NCBI RefSeq assembly: GCF_029338575.1 | Contig: NZ_CP119992.1 | Span: 868,001-932,000, forward strand | Length of the DNA stretch: 64,000 nt | Direction: 5' to 3' | From: Halomarina halobia | GTDB lineage: Archaea; Halobacteriota; Halobacteria; Halobacteriales; Haloarculaceae | Position numbers and translations under genes: made by a program | The notes under the pieces: generated by a model | What the model was told of the DNA's origin: nothing | The model's database searches: none | Seen by the model: only the letters and a program-made list of their open reading frames with translations | Shown here: positions 1 through 9,988 of the stretch, piece by piece | Layout of the letters: each line of letters starts with the position of its first letter | Numbering within the stretch: position 1 is the stretch's first letter

Positions 1-891
1 ATCATCGATGCCATTAATCCCGTCCTCCACACGCCGGAGGGTGCCGTCGTCTACGGCCTCGACAAGCGCATCGACCACACGCCCGTCCTGGGCGATCCGA
101 TCGACATGGACCGCTTCCGGGATATCGGTCGGCAGGGCGACGGCGTCCTCTGCTACATCGAGGACTGCACGAACGCGGGGCGGAAGGGCCGCACCCCGAG
201 CGAGAGCGTCGCCCGACGCCACCTCCGGGACGTGCTGCAGTCGATGGAGGACTACGACGGCGGGATCGTCGCGACCACGTTCTCCAGTCACATCGCCCGC
301 GTGTCGAGTCTCGTCGAATTCGCCGACGACATCGGCCGCCAGCCGGTCCTGCTGGGGCGCTCGATGGAGAAGTACTCCGGGACGGCCGAGCGGCTGAACT
401 TCGTCGACTTCCCCGAGGATCTGGGGATGTACGGCCACCGCAAGTCGGTCGACCGGACGTTCAAGCGCATCATGAACGAGGGCAAGGAGAACTTCCTGCC
501 CATCGTGACGGGCCACCAGGGCGAGCCGCGCGCGATGCTCACCCGGATGGGTCGGGGGGAGACCCCCTACGACCTCGAGGACGGCGACAAGGTCATCTTC
601 AGCGCGCGGGTCATCCCCGAGCCGACGAACGAGGGCCAGCGCTACCAGTCCGAGAAGCTGCTGAAGATGCAGGGCGCCCGGATCTACGACGACGTCCACG
701 TCTCGGGCCACCTCCGCGAGGAGGGCCACTACGAGATGCTGCGGGCGCTCCAGCCCCAGCACGTCATCCCGGCCCACCAGGACATGAAGGGCTTCGCCCC
801 GTACACGGACCTCTGCGCCAGCCAGGGCTACAAGCTCGGGCGCGACCTGCACGTCACGCGAAACGGGAACATGATCCAACTGACGGAATGA
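1..891 (+). CDS. rnj: Ribonuclease J (5' truncated by window edge)
   Basis: The frame is open from base 1 and ends at 889-891, so only the C-terminal ~296 residues are present. The protein matches the beta-CASP/metallo-beta-lactamase family of archaeal RNase J, a 5'-3' exonuclease in RNA turnover. Visible signs are the beta-CASP segment ([10 protein letters not shown]), the VTGHQGEP turn, the SARVIPEP segment and the terminal HVSGH and VIPAHQD metal-ligand motifs. The 3' end overlaps the start of the prenyltransferase gene as ATGA. RNase J, idsA and gltX clustering is a common haloarchaeal arrangement. The N-terminal HxHxDH metal site lies outside the window, so activity cannot be judged here. 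Confidence 0.93.
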   Translation: MIDAINPVLHTPEGAVVYGLDKRIDHTPVLGDPIDMDRFRDIGRQGDGVLCYIEDCTNAGRKGRTPSESVARRHLRDVLQSMEDYDGGIVATTFSSHIARVSSLVEFADDIGRQPVLLGRSMEKYSGTAERLNFVDFPEDLGMYGHRKSVDRTFKRIMNEGKENFLPIVTGHQGEPRAMLTRMGRGETPYDLEDGDKVIFSARVIPEPTNEGQRYQSEKLLKMQGARIYDDVHVSGHLREEGHYEMLRALQPQHVIPAHQDMKGFAPYTDLCASQGYKLGRDLHVTRNGNMIQLTE

Positions 892-1919
892 GCGCCGACA
901 GCGCGCGCGTCGAGGCGGCGATCGAGGCCCGCCGCGAGGAGGTCAACGACGCCATCGCGGAGACGCTCCCGATCAAGCGTCCGGAGCGCCTCTACGAGGC
1001 GTCGCGCTACCTGCTCGACGCGGGCGGCAAGCGACTGCGCCCGGCGATGCTCCTGCTCGCGGCGGAGGCGGTCACCGAGACGGAACCGCGGGCCGAGGAC
1101 TACCGCGCGTTCGGGCCGGACGAACTCGACGTCATGGCCGCCGCCGTCTCCGTCGAGGTCATCCAGTCGTTCACGCTCATCCACGACGACATCATGGACG
1201 ACGACGACCTCCGTCGCGGCGTCCCGTCGGTCCATCAGGAGTACGACACCGAGACCGCCATCCTCGCGGGCGACACGCTCTACTCGAAGGCGTTCGAGTG
1301 CATGCTCGAGACCGGCGCGCCGGCCGATCGATCGGTGCGCGCGCTCGACACGCTCGCCACCACCTGCACGAAGATCTGCGAGGGGCAGGCCCTCGACGTA
1401 GACTTCGAGGGGCGAGACGACGTGACGACCGAGGAGTACCTCGAGATGATCGAGCACAAGACCGCGGTGCTGTACGCCGCCGCCGCGGCCATCCCCGCGA
1501 TCCTGCTCGGCGCGGACGAGGCGGTCGTCGACGCGCTACGCGGCTACGGGCTCGACGTCGGACGGGCGTTCCAGATCCAGGACGACCTCCTCGATCTCAC
1601 CGTCCCGAGCGAGACGCTCGGTAAGACGCGGGGGAGCGACCTCGTCGAGGGCAAGCGGACCATCGTCACCCTGCACGCCCGCGAGCGGGGCGTCGACGTG
1701 GACGCGCTCGTCGACGCGGGGCACCCGGACGACGTCACCGAGGCGGACATCGAGGCCGCGGTCGAGCGCCTCGAGTCGGTCGGGAGCATCGAGTACGCCC
1801 GCGGGACGGCGCGCGACCTCGTCGACCGGGGGAAGGAGCGCCTCGACGTCCTCCCCGAGTCCGAGGCGCGGACGACGCTCGCGGGCATCGCGGACTACCT
1901 CGTCGACCGCACCTACTGA
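888..1919 (+). CDS. idsA: Polyprenyl (geranylgeranyl/farnesyl) diphosphate synthase
   Basis: This trans-prenyltransferase of 343 residues condenses isopentenyl diphosphate with allylic diphosphates to make precursors of archaeal ether lipids and isoprenoids. GGKRLRP lies at about 46-52, the first Asp-rich motif DDIMDD at 100-105 and the second, QDDLLD, at 231-236, followed by GKTRGSD near 245. These are the expected substrate/Mg sites, and the length is normal. The start codon overlaps the RNase J stop (ATGA), so the two genes are probably translationally coupled. Product chain length cannot be told from the motifs alone. Confidence 0.95.
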   Translation: MSADSARVEAAIEARREEVNDAIAETLPIKRPERLYEASRYLLDAGGKRLRPAMLLLAAEAVTETEPRAEDYRAFGPDELDVMAAAVSVEVIQSFTLIHDDIMDDDDLRRGVPSVHQEYDTETAILAGDTLYSKAFECMLETGAPADRSVRALDTLATTCTKICEGQALDVDFEGRDDVTTEEYLEMIEHKTAVLYAAAAAIPAILLGADEAVVDALRGYGLDVGRAFQIQDDLLDLTVPSETLGKTRGSDLVEGKRTIVTLHARERGVDVDALVDAGHPDDVTEADIEAAVERLESVGSIEYARGTARDLVDRGKERLDVLPESEARTTLAGIADYLVDRTY

Positions 1920-1944
1920 CCGCCGGGTCGCCCTCCCGCGGTCA

Positions 1945-1953
1945 GGTTTTTAC
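1945..1953 (+). promoter_or_regulatory. TATA-like element before the DUF4177-like gene
   Basis: GGTTTTTAC is centred about 31 nt before the ATG at 1980, as expected for a leaderless or nearly leaderless haloarchaeal transcript. It would let the small gene and its membrane-protein partner be transcribed independently of idsA. Confidence 0.5.
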
Positions 1954-1979
1954 CCCCGCGCCGAGTCCAACAGTGCACG

Positions 1980-2171
1980 ATGAACGACCCCCAGCGCTGG
2001 GAGTACGAGACGCTCCGACCGCCGCGTGAGGCGACGAAACACGAGGCGGCGGATCCGAGCGAGGAGTTGAACGAGCTCGGCACCGAGGGATGGGAGCTCG
2101 TGTGTTCCGTCGACTACGCCGGCGGCGGGACGAAGTACCTCGTCCTCAAGCGCCCCCTGACCGATGAGTGA
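1980..2171 (+). CDS. Small DUF4177-like protein
   Basis: This is a 63-residue cytosolic protein. It has the WEYETLRPP strand at the N-terminus and the ELNELGTEGWELV helix-turn signature followed by a strand ending YLVLKRP. That pattern is typical of DUF4177 proteins, whose role is unknown. The stop overlaps the start of the following membrane-protein gene (2164), which suggests coupled translation. A TATA-like element sits about 30 nt upstream, favouring this ATG. The family call rests on pattern recognition only. Confidence 0.7.
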   Translation: MNDPQRWEYETLRPPREATKHEAADPSEELNELGTEGWELVCSVDYAGGGTKYLVLKRPLTDE

Positions 2172-3228
2172 GACGGCCCTCGGTTCCGAGCGGTCGGCGG
2201 GGCGGGAGTCGGACGTCAGCACGGAGAACACGATGCGGTCGCGCGCCGGGGAGAACCGACTCAAGCTCTGGCTGTTGCTGGGCGCGAACCGTCTCATCGT
2301 CACCGGCGTCCTGGCGGCGCTGGTGTTCGTCGCGTTCCTCCTCGCGGGAGTGTTTCTCCTCCCTCCGTTCACGCAGACGGTCGCGAGCGGGGACGTCCTC
2401 GATACGCTGTTCACCACGATGATAAGCGCCCTCATCACGGGCGTGACGCTGGTCGTCACGATCAGCCAGCTCGTCATCTCTCAGGAGAACGGGCCGCTCG
2501 GCGACCAGCGCGAACGGATGAGCAACGCGCTCGACTTCCGCACGTACACCGGCGAACTCATCGGGACGACGACTCCGGCCGACCCGTCGGCGTTCCTCGC
2601 GTCCATCGTCGAAGCGTCCGCGAAACGCGCGGAGAAGCTCCGGGGGCTGGTCGACGGCCTGGACTCGGGCTCGGACGCCGAGGAGGACCTGAAGCGGGAG
2701 GTAGACGAGTTCGTCGACAGCCTCGTCGAGAACGCGGACGTCGTCGGCGACCGGCTGGACGGAGCCACGTTCGGTTCGTTCGACGTCCTCCACGCGGCGC
2801 TCGACTACAACTACTCCTGGAAGATGTTCCAGACCGAGCGGCTCCGCGACGTGTACGCGGACGACATCGACGAGAACGTCCGGCGCGCCCTCGACGACCT
2901 CCACTCGTCGCTCGCGATGTTCGGCCCCGCCCGCGAGCACGTGAAGACGCTCTACTTCCAGTGGGCGCTGATCGACCTCTCACAGCTCATCGTCTACGCG
3001 GCGGTCCCCGCGCTCGTCGTCGCGGCGGTCATGGCGACGTTCGTGGACACGGCCACGTTCACGGGGGCGACCTTCGGCGTCACGGACCTGCTGTGGGTGA
3101 CCGCGGCCGCGTTCACCGTCACGGTCGTTCCGTTTCTCCTGTTCATCGCCTACGTGCTCCGCGTCGCCACCATCGCGAAGCGAACCCTCGCCATCGGTCC
3201 GCTCATCCTGCGCGACTCCCAGCGCTGA
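2164..3228 (+). CDS. Haloarchaeal multi-pass membrane protein, function unknown
   Basis: The protein has 354 residues. After a polar N-terminus of about 35 residues there are two hydrophobic segments (about 45-70 and 80-105), then a long acidic soluble region (about 115-270) and two more membrane segments near 275-345. The second segment ends in ISQLVISQENGPLGDQRERM-like sequence, which I associate with uncharacterised haloarchaeal membrane proteins. No catalytic motif is visible. It overlaps the preceding DUF4177-like gene by 8 nt, so the two may act together. Real coding is supported by length, acidic composition and a clean topology. Confidence 0.75.
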   Translation: MSETALGSERSAGRESDVSTENTMRSRAGENRLKLWLLLGANRLIVTGVLAALVFVAFLLAGVFLLPPFTQTVASGDVLDTLFTTMISALITGVTLVVTISQLVISQENGPLGDQRERMSNALDFRTYTGELIGTTTPADPSAFLASIVEASAKRAEKLRGLVDGLDSGSDAEEDLKREVDEFVDSLVENADVVGDRLDGATFGSFDVLHAALDYNYSWKMFQTERLRDVYADDIDENVRRALDDLHSSLAMFGPAREHVKTLYFQWALIDLSQLIVYAAVPALVVAAVMATFVDTATFTGATFGVTDLLWVTAAAFTVTVVPFLLFIAYVLRVATIAKRTLAIGPLILRDSQR

Positions 3229-3364
3229 GGGCGGGGTCGCGCTCTCCCGCCGGATCGACGTTTGCTCGCCGGGGCGGACGACGGTCCCCGCCCACGACGA
3301 TCGTCGTTCGCCGACGCGAGGGAATCCACGCCCGTTTTGACCCCTCGCGCGAACCGTACCGGTA

Positions 3365-5104
3365 ATGGACGACGACCTCCGCGAGCGCGTCGAGCGCGCG
3401 GCCGAGACGAGCGCGCTCTACAACGCGCTCAAGCACGACAGCGACGCACAGGTGGGCGCGATCATGGGGCCGCTGATGGGCGAGAACCCCGAGTTCCGCG
3501 AGCACGGGAGCGAGGTCCCGGGCGTCGTCGCGCCCGTCGTCGAGCGCGTCAACGACCTCCCGGCGGCCGAGCGCAGGGAACGTCTGGCGGAACTCGACCC
3601 CGACGCGCTGGCGGAACTCGAAGCCGAGGACGAGGCGGACGAGCGGGAGCTCCCCGACCTCCCGAACGCGGGGGACTACGGGGAGATCCGCATGCGCCTC
3701 GCGCCGAACCCGAACGGGCCGTGGCACCTGGGGAACGCCCGCATGCCCGCCGTCATCGGGACGTACAAGGACCGCTACGGCGGCTGGATGCTCTGTCGGT
3801 TCGACGACACCGACCCGGAGACCAAGCGTCCCGATCTCGACGCCTACGACGCCATCCTCGACGCGATCGACTACCTCGGCTTCGAGCCGGACGGGGTGAT
3901 CCGCGCGAGCGACCGCCTGGAGACCTACTACGACCACGCCCGCGAGCTCGTCGAACTAGGCGGGGCGTACACCTGCTCCTGCGCCGCCGAGGCGTTCTCC
4001 GCTCTGAAGAACGCGGGCGAGCCCTGCCCCCACCGGGGGAAGGATCCCGAGACCGTCCGCTCGGAGTTCGAGGCGATGGTCGACGGCGAGTACCGCGCGG
4101 GCGAGATGGTCCTGCGCGTGAAGACCGACATCGAACACAGGAACCCCGCGCTGCGCGACTGGGTGGCGTTCCGGATCGTCGACACGCCCCACCCGCGCCC
4201 GGAAGCGGCGGACTACCGGTGCTGGCCGATGCTCGACTTCCAGTCCGGGATCGACGATCACCTGACCGGCATCACCCACATCGTCCGCGGGATCGACCTG
4301 CAGGACTCCGCCAAGCGCCAGCGGTTCGTCTATGACTACTTCGACTGGGAGTACCCCGAGGTGATCCACTGGGGGAAGATCCAGATCGACGCCTACGACG
4401 TGAAGATGTCCACCTCGACGATCAAGGAACTGATCGAGCGCGGCGAACTCGACGGCTGGGACGATCCGCGCGCGCCGACGCTCGCGAGCGTCCGCCGGCG
4501 CGGGATCCGCGGCCGGGCCGTCGTGGACGCCCTCGTCGAACTCGGCACCTCCACGAGCGACGTGGACCTCGCCATGTCTTCCATCTACGCGAGGAACCGC
4601 GAGCTGATCGACGACGAGGCCGACCGCCGCTTCCTCGTGCGCGGCGGCGTGGAGAAGCCGGTCGTCGGTGGCCCGGAGACGGCCGAGCCGCCGATCCACC
4701 CGGACCACCCGGACCGGGGGACGCGACGGGTTCCCGTCGAGGGGGCCGTCCTCGTCGAACCCGACGACGTGCCGGCCAACGGGAAACGCGTCTGGCTGAA
4801 GGGCTTCGGCTGCGTCCGGCACACCCGGGACGCGTTCGAGTTCACCGGGGACGACATCGACGCGGTGCGCGAGGAGGGCGTCCCCGTCGTCCACTGGGTC
4901 CCCGCCGACGGGAGCGTGCCCGTCACCCTGCGCACGATGGGGGGCGACGTGACGGGGCGCGCCGAGCCCGGCATCCAGGGGTACGAACCCGGCGATGTGG
5001 TACAGTTCGAACGCGTCGGGTTCGCCCGGATCGACGGCGTGGCGGGGGGCGACGCGGACACGTCGGAGGAGAGGCGCGTCGTGGCGTACTACGCCCACCC
5101 GTAG
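3365..5104 (+). CDS. gltX: Glutamyl-tRNA synthetase, archaeal type
   Basis: This 579-residue class Ib aminoacyl-tRNA synthetase charges tRNA-Glu, and in archaea usually also tRNA-Gln for later amidation by GatDE. An N-terminal archaeal extension of about 100 residues precedes the catalytic core. The HIGH-type motif appears as HLGN at 121-124 within LAPNPNGPWHLGN, and the KMSKS-type loop as KMSTS at 347-351. The C-terminal half is the beta-barrel anticodon-binding region of the GlnRS-like (archaeal/eukaryotic) group. Length fits haloarchaeal GluRS. It lies after RNase J and idsA. Confidence 0.96.
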   Translation: MDDDLRERVERAAETSALYNALKHDSDAQVGAIMGPLMGENPEFREHGSEVPGVVAPVVERVNDLPAAERRERLAELDPDALAELEAEDEADERELPDLPNAGDYGEIRMRLAPNPNGPWHLGNARMPAVIGTYKDRYGGWMLCRFDDTDPETKRPDLDAYDAILDAIDYLGFEPDGVIRASDRLETYYDHARELVELGGAYTCSCAAEAFSALKNAGEPCPHRGKDPETVRSEFEAMVDGEYRAGEMVLRVKTDIEHRNPALRDWVAFRIVDTPHPRPEAADYRCWPMLDFQSGIDDHLTGITHIVRGIDLQDSAKRQRFVYDYFDWEYPEVIHWGKIQIDAYDVKMSTSTIKELIERGELDGWDDPRAPTLASVRRRGIRGRAVVDALVELGTSTSDVDLAMSSIYARNRELIDDEADRRFLVRGGVEKPVVGGPETAEPPIHPDHPDRGTRRVPVEGAVLVEPDDVPANGKRVWLKGFGCVRHTRDAFEFTGDDIDAVREEGVPVVHWVPADGSVPVTLRTMGGDVTGRAEPGIQGYEPGDVVQFERVGFARIDGVAGGDADTSEERRVVAYYAHP

Positions 5105-5325
5105 GTCCGCGACGTCGAGGCGGGGGATCGACCGGTCCCGTCCCCACCGGAACCGTCGCGGAGAGGTATCGTGAACCTCGCCGAACGCGGACTCGTGGCC
5201 GACGTTACTGAACGGCGAGCGGGTTACGCTCCGGACGGTCGAGCGAGAGGCCGTCCCGTTCGTCCAGCGCGCGGACCGCGGTCCACGAATCGGAGGCCGT
5301 GAACACGGACGGGCACGGGGGCGTC

Positions 5326-6612
5326 TCAGAGAACAGTCCGGGCCAACCCGAGGAAGATGAAGAATCCGAGGACGTCCGTCGCCGTCGTGATGAAGATCGT
5401 CGCCGAGGTCGCCGGATCCTTCCCGATCCGATCGAGCACCAGCGGGATACTCGTCCCGAAAAACCCGGCAATGACGAGGTTCAGCACCATCGACACGCCG
5501 AGCACGAGACCCAGGAGCGGGCTCTGATTGAACACCGAGGCGATGACCGCGACGAGAACGCCCGTGATGAACCCGTTCGCGCCGCCCGCGACGACCTCGT
5601 TGATCACGGCGCGACTCCCGGTCGACAGGGAGATCTGTCCGAGCGCGATTCCGCGGACGGTCACGGCCATCGACTGCGTGCCGGCGTTGCCCCCCATTCC
5701 GGCGACGACCGGCATGTACACCGCCAGTAGCGTGAACGCCGCGATCGTATCCTCGAACACGCCGACCGCCCCGGCGGCCAGAAACGCCGTTCCGAGGTTG
5801 ATGATCAGCCACTTGTAGCGATGGCGAACCTTCGCGAGCGGGCCGTCGAGGATGCTCTCCTCCTCCTGAACGCCGGTGAACTCGTAGAGCGTCTCGGCCG
5901 CTTCCTCCTCGATGATGCGGAGGAGATCTTCGGCGTAGATGACCCCCAGGATGCTCCCGTCGTCGTCCAGCACGGCGATTGAGCTCTCCGGATTCGTCCG
6001 GAACACGTCGACGACCTCCTCCTCCGGCGTGTCGTACGTGACAGCGGGCGTCTCGTGGACGTAGTCGTAGAGGTCCACGGATCCCTGGTCGGTCATCGCC
6101 AGGATCTGTCCGGGGAGTTCCCCCACGAGTTCCTCGTCGTCCGTGACGAAGATCGTCGGGACCCGGCCGGTTCGTGCCTCGTGTCGCTTGACTCGCCGTG
6201 CTACCTCGTCGAGGGTTCGATGCGCTCCGACGGTAACGTAGTCGAGGTGCATCAGGCCGGCGGCACTCTCGGGGCTGAACCCGAGGAGGAATTCCACTTT
6301 CTCCCGGCGATTGTCGTCGAGTCGTCGGAGCGCGTCGCCACGCGTGTCTTCGTTCGCCAGTCCCAGTACGTCGGCGACCTCGTCGGGGTCCAGCCTGCGG
6401 ACGAACTGCTGTAACTGCTCGCGGTCCATGTCCTCGACGAGCGACTGTTGAATCGGCCGCGGGAGGAGGAAGAACACCTCCCGCTGTCGGCCCCGCGACA
6501 ACCGTCCGAACTCCGCGGCCGGAGTCGGCGAGGCCGCGATCGTCTGCTGAATATCTGTTAATATCTCCTCCATACGAACAGTCATCCCCGTTTCGTCTAA
6601 GTGATTGTGCAT
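5326..6612 (-). CDS. mgtE: MgtE-family magnesium transporter
   Basis: The protein has 428 residues with the full MgtE layout. The N-terminal helical MgtE_N domain (about 15-130) includes LDPDEVADVLGL. A CBS pair (about 135-260) with acidic Mg-sensing patches follows, and then five membrane segments. PVVAGMGGNAGTQS, near 315, is the pore-loop signature of the family. CBS/N domains normally close the channel when cytosolic Mg is high. Methionines at residues 9 and 14 are alternative starts (about 6588 and 6573). It is transcribed alone, convergent with gltX. Confidence 0.93.
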   Translation of the reverse strand: MHNHLDETGMTVRMEEILTDIQQTIAASPTPAAEFGRLSRGRQREVFFLLPRPIQQSLVEDMDREQLQQFVRRLDPDEVADVLGLANEDTRGDALRRLDDNRREKVEFLLGFSPESAAGLMHLDYVTVGAHRTLDEVARRVKRHEARTGRVPTIFVTDDEELVGELPGQILAMTDQGSVDLYDYVHETPAVTYDTPEEEVVDVFRTNPESSIAVLDDDGSILGVIYAEDLLRIIEEEAAETLYEFTGVQEEESILDGPLAKVRHRYKWLIINLGTAFLAAGAVGVFEDTIAAFTLLAVYMPVVAGMGGNAGTQSMAVTVRGIALGQISLSTGSRAVINEVVAGGANGFITGVLVAVIASVFNQSPLLGLVLGVSMVLNLVIAGFFGTSIPLVLDRIGKDPATSATIFITTATDVLGFFIFLGLARTVL

Positions 6613-6657
6613 CGGGACCGCGCCTCGGTCTCTCGCTACTTTCGTTCCCGGGGGCGA

Positions 6658-6852
6658 TCACCGATCGGCCGGTGCAAGCGGTAATCGAGCGGGGGGAGGG
6701 GGACGTCCGGCGACGCCGAACCGACCGAGGAGTGCGGCGATCCACTCGACGGGTAGCGACCGGACGCCGATCGGATCGAGCGACACGAGTACCGCGAGGA
6801 CGGCGTCGACGTACCTCGCCGCGTTCCCGCCGGTCGCGTTCGTCGTCGTCAA
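6658..6852 (-). CDS. Doubtful small ORF in the mgtE-ferredoxin spacer
   Basis: The ORF encodes 64 residues with an N-terminal amphipathic helix and a Pro-rich tail (GRPPPPARLPL). It is the only reading frame of any length in the 318-bp spacer between mgtE and the ferredoxin gene. I do not recognise the family and see no strong ribosome-binding site. It may be non-coding; apart from it and the ferredoxin promoter I see nothing in this spacer. Confidence 0.2.
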   Translation of the reverse strand: MTTTNATGGNAARYVDAVLAVLVSLDPIGVRSLPVEWIAALLGRFGVAGRPPPPARLPLAPADR

Positions 6853-6888
6853 CTCCGCGAGGCGACCGACCGGACCGAATCGACAGCG

Positions 6889-6901
6889 AGGATACTATTA
6901 A
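6889..6901 (+). promoter_or_regulatory. TATA-like element for the ferredoxin gene
   Basis: An AT-rich GATACTATTAAG element lies about 35 nt upstream of the ATG at 6931, predicting a leader of fewer than ten nucleotides. Confidence 0.5.
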
Positions 6902-6924
6902 GTCCGTGCGTGCACTGCCCATAG

Positions 6925-7260
<336 letters not shown>

Positions 7261-7421
7261 TCCCGTCGCCGACGCCGACGCGCCACGTCCAGCGCGCCCA
7301 TCGTAACGGCGTTTCACGCCCACGCCTAGCCGCGGTGCCCTCAGAACCCGTCCTCTCGAGCCCGACACGATAAAGAACTATTATGAGCTAGTGGCAGTGA
7401 TCTACGAGGTGAGTGATATCA

Positions 7422-8300
7422 ATGGACATAGTCGTTCTCACGAAGGGAGTTCCGGACTTCCGCGAGGGGCAGGTGTCGTTCGACGAAGACGGCCACCTCG
7501 AGCGGGGGAAGACGCCGACGGTGATGAATCCGAACGACAAGCACGCGCTCCACGCGGCGCTCCAGACCAAGGTGCGCCACGGCGGGCGCGTGTCGCTGAT
7601 GAGCATGGGACCGCCGGGGTACGGGGACGTACTCCGGGAGGGGATGGAGTCGGTGTACGCTGACGACCTCTACCTGGTGTCCGACCGCGAACTGGCGGCC
7701 TCGGACACCTGGGCGACGTCGATCACGCTCGGCACGGCGCTCGAGAAACTCGGGATGCCCGACCTGGTGGTCGCGGGCTTCAAGACCGCGGACGGGGAGA
7801 CGGGCCACACCGGGCCGCAGACGTGCTGGTGCCTCGACGTTCCGATCATCACGCACGTGGTCGCGCTCGATATCGACGAGGACGAGCGCCTGGTGCGGGC
7901 GAAGCGGCTGGTCGAGGGCGACATCGAGGAAATCGAGACGGTCGAAGCGCCGCTGCCGGCGTTCGTCGTCACCGACCCCGAGTTCGAGCCGTCCTACCGG
8001 ACGGCGGGCCAGCGGCTGACGCTCAAGGACCTCCGCGCCGAGACGCGCGAGCGCGCGCGGGACTACGAGGAGTACCTGACGACGTGGGACCACGTCGACC
8101 TGAACCTCGACCCGGACTACATCGGGCTCGACGGCTCGCCCACCATCGTCTCCTCGGTCGATCCCATCCCGAAGGCCCCCGCCGAACGGGAGGCGACGAT
8201 GGTCGATCCCGACGATCCGTCGGCGATGCAGGAGGTGCTCGACGCGATGCGACCGCTCGCGGCCGGTGCGACCGGCGGCGCGGAAGCCGGGGGTGACTGA
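7422..8300 (+). CDS. fixA: Electron transfer flavoprotein beta subunit (FixA)
   Basis: This is the beta subunit of an ETF that passes electrons from dehydrogenases to the FixC-type quinone oxidoreductase. The N-terminus MDIVVLTKGVPD is the ETF-beta opening strand. VAGFKTADGETGHTGP, near 120-135, corresponds to the flavin/AMP-binding segment, and VTDPEFEPSYRTAG is the recognition-loop region. I chose the ATG at 7422 because GAGGTGAG at 7406-7413 is a well-placed ribosome-binding site; a GTG at 7413 is the longer alternative. The product has 292 residues. fixB follows after 2 nt. Confidence 0.92.
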   Translation: MDIVVLTKGVPDFREGQVSFDEDGHLERGKTPTVMNPNDKHALHAALQTKVRHGGRVSLMSMGPPGYGDVLREGMESVYADDLYLVSDRELAASDTWATSITLGTALEKLGMPDLVVAGFKTADGETGHTGPQTCWCLDVPIITHVVALDIDEDERLVRAKRLVEGDIEEIETVEAPLPAFVVTDPEFEPSYRTAGQRLTLKDLRAETRERARDYEEYLTTWDHVDLNLDPDYIGLDGSPTIVSSVDPIPKAPAEREATMVDPDDPSAMQEVLDAMRPLAAGATGGAEAGGD

Positions 8301-8302
8301 CC

Positions 8303-9988
8303 GTGGCGAAACTCGACCCCGGCGAGTACGACATCCAGGAGCTCGGACCCGCCATCAAGGACGTGGAGGACGTGGTCGAACTGAAGGCCATCCTCGACGC
8401 GGAGCGGGAGGGACAGAACCGTCCCGCGGCCGTCGCGCTCATCGAGAGCCGCGTCGAGAAGTACGAGGAGGACGAGGAGGCCGACGCGGACGACCTCGAC
8501 CTCGCGGAGATGAGCGCCGCCGACGTGGGCAACGCGCTCCAGAACGTCGACGACGTGGAGGTCCTCGAACGGTTGCTGGAGGAGGAGGAGGGCGGCGAGG
8601 ACCGCGACAGCGTCAAACGGCTCGTCCAGCGCCGCATCGACTCGGTCGCGGGGAGCGAGGAGGACGAGGAGGGGGAAGAGGCCGTCGCGCGGACGCCGGA
8701 GGAGAAGCACCCCGACCTCGACCACCCCACGGCGGACAAGAAGCACGTCCGCGCGCTCGAGGGCGGCGTCTACCGCGACATGTGGGTCTACTGCGAGACG
8801 CAGGCGGGCGAGCTCATCGACGTCTCCCGCGAGATGCTCGGGAAGGCGCGGGAGCTGATGGACGACTACAACGAGACGTACCTCGCGGACGAGTCCGACG
8901 CCGAGGACGAGCGGGTCGTCGCGGTGCTCATCGGCGACGGCGCGAGCGAGCACGCGGAGGAGTGCGTCGCGCTCGGCGCGGACGTGGTCGTTCACTACGA
9001 GGACGAGCGGCTGACCCGGTTCCAGCACAAGCCGTACGCGGAGATATTCTGCGACATGGCGCGGGGGGCGGGCCACCCCCACGGGCGCGAGGACCGCCCG
9101 GAGGAGGAGTGGCGCGACTACGACGAACCCCGCTACGTCCTCTTCCCGGCGACGAACAACGGGCGGGACCTCTCGGCGCAGGTGCAGGCCGAACTCGACT
9201 CCGGGCTGGCGAGCGACTGCTCGGGGCTGTACATCGAGAACACGGTCATCTCGAACCCCGTGAAGACCGGCGTCGCGGGCGAGAAAAAGGAGTTCGAGGC
9301 CGTCCTCCACATGAAGCGCCCCGACTTCTCCGGGTTCGAGTACTCGACGATCCTCTGTCTCGACAACCCCAACCGCGAGTTCCACCCGCAGGGCGCATCG
9401 GTGATCCCGGGGAGCTTCGAGGTCCCCGAACCCGACCCCGAACGCGAGGGCGTGATCGTGGCCCACGACCTCTCCCTCGACGAGGGCTGGCTCCGCGTGC
9501 AGGTGACCGACCACGACCGCCTGGAGGAGGGGATCGACCTCTCCGGCTACGAGGTCATCGTCGCCGTGGGGCGGGGGATCGGCGACGACCCGACCCGCGG
9601 CATCGAACTCGCCGTCGACCTCGCGGACGCGTTCGAGGACGCCGAGGTCGGCGTCTCTCGCGGCATCGTCACCGGCTCCTACGACTTCGACGGGCACGTC
9701 GAGCAGTACACGCGCGAGGAGCGACAGATCGGCGAGACCGGCCAGGTGGTCGCGCCGAAGCTGTACGTCGCCGCGGGCATCTCGGGGGCGGTCCAGCACA
9801 AGGTCGGAATGGACGAGTCGGAGACCATCCTCGCGATCAACACCGACCCGAACGCCCGCATTCGGGAGTTCTCGGACTACTTCATCGAGGGCGACCTGTT
9901 CGAGGTGCTCCCGCGGCTCACACGGGCGGTCGAGACGGGCGAACTGGATGCGGCCGCCGTCGCCGACGGAGGTGGTGGCGGTGACTGA
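8303..9988 (+). CDS. fixB: Electron transfer flavoprotein alpha subunit (FixB) with long acidic N-terminal extension
   Basis: This is the ETF alpha subunit, which binds FAD and pairs with FixA. At 561 residues it is far longer than the usual ~320. Residues 1 to about 150 form an acidic, helix-rich extension with two repeats of a leucine-rich pattern (VVELKAILDAERE and VEVLERLLEEEE). The ETF-alpha core starts near 155 (VYRDMWVYCE). The C-terminal FAD domain has VAVGRGIGDD, APKLYVAAGISGAVQHKVGM and ILAINTDPNA. The start is a GTG at 8303, 2 nt after fixA. The extension has no recognised domain and may be a protein-interaction module. Confidence 0.9.
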   Translation: MAKLDPGEYDIQELGPAIKDVEDVVELKAILDAEREGQNRPAAVALIESRVEKYEEDEEADADDLDLAEMSAADVGNALQNVDDVEVLERLLEEEEGGEDRDSVKRLVQRRIDSVAGSEEDEEGEEAVARTPEEKHPDLDHPTADKKHVRALEGGVYRDMWVYCETQAGELIDVSREMLGKARELMDDYNETYLADESDAEDERVVAVLIGDGASEHAEECVALGADVVVHYEDERLTRFQHKPYAEIFCDMARGAGHPHGREDRPEEEWRDYDEPRYVLFPATNNGRDLSAQVQAELDSGLASDCSGLYIENTVISNPVKTGVAGEKKEFEAVLHMKRPDFSGFEYSTILCLDNPNREFHPQGASVIPGSFEVPEPDPEREGVIVAHDLSLDEGWLRVQVTDHDRLEEGIDLSGYEVIVAVGRGIGDDPTRGIELAVDLADAFEDAEVGVSRGIVTGSYDFDGHVEQYTREERQIGETGQVVAPKLYVAAGISGAVQHKVGMDESETILAINTDPNARIREFSDYFIEGDLFEVLPRLTRAVETGELDAAAVADGGGGGD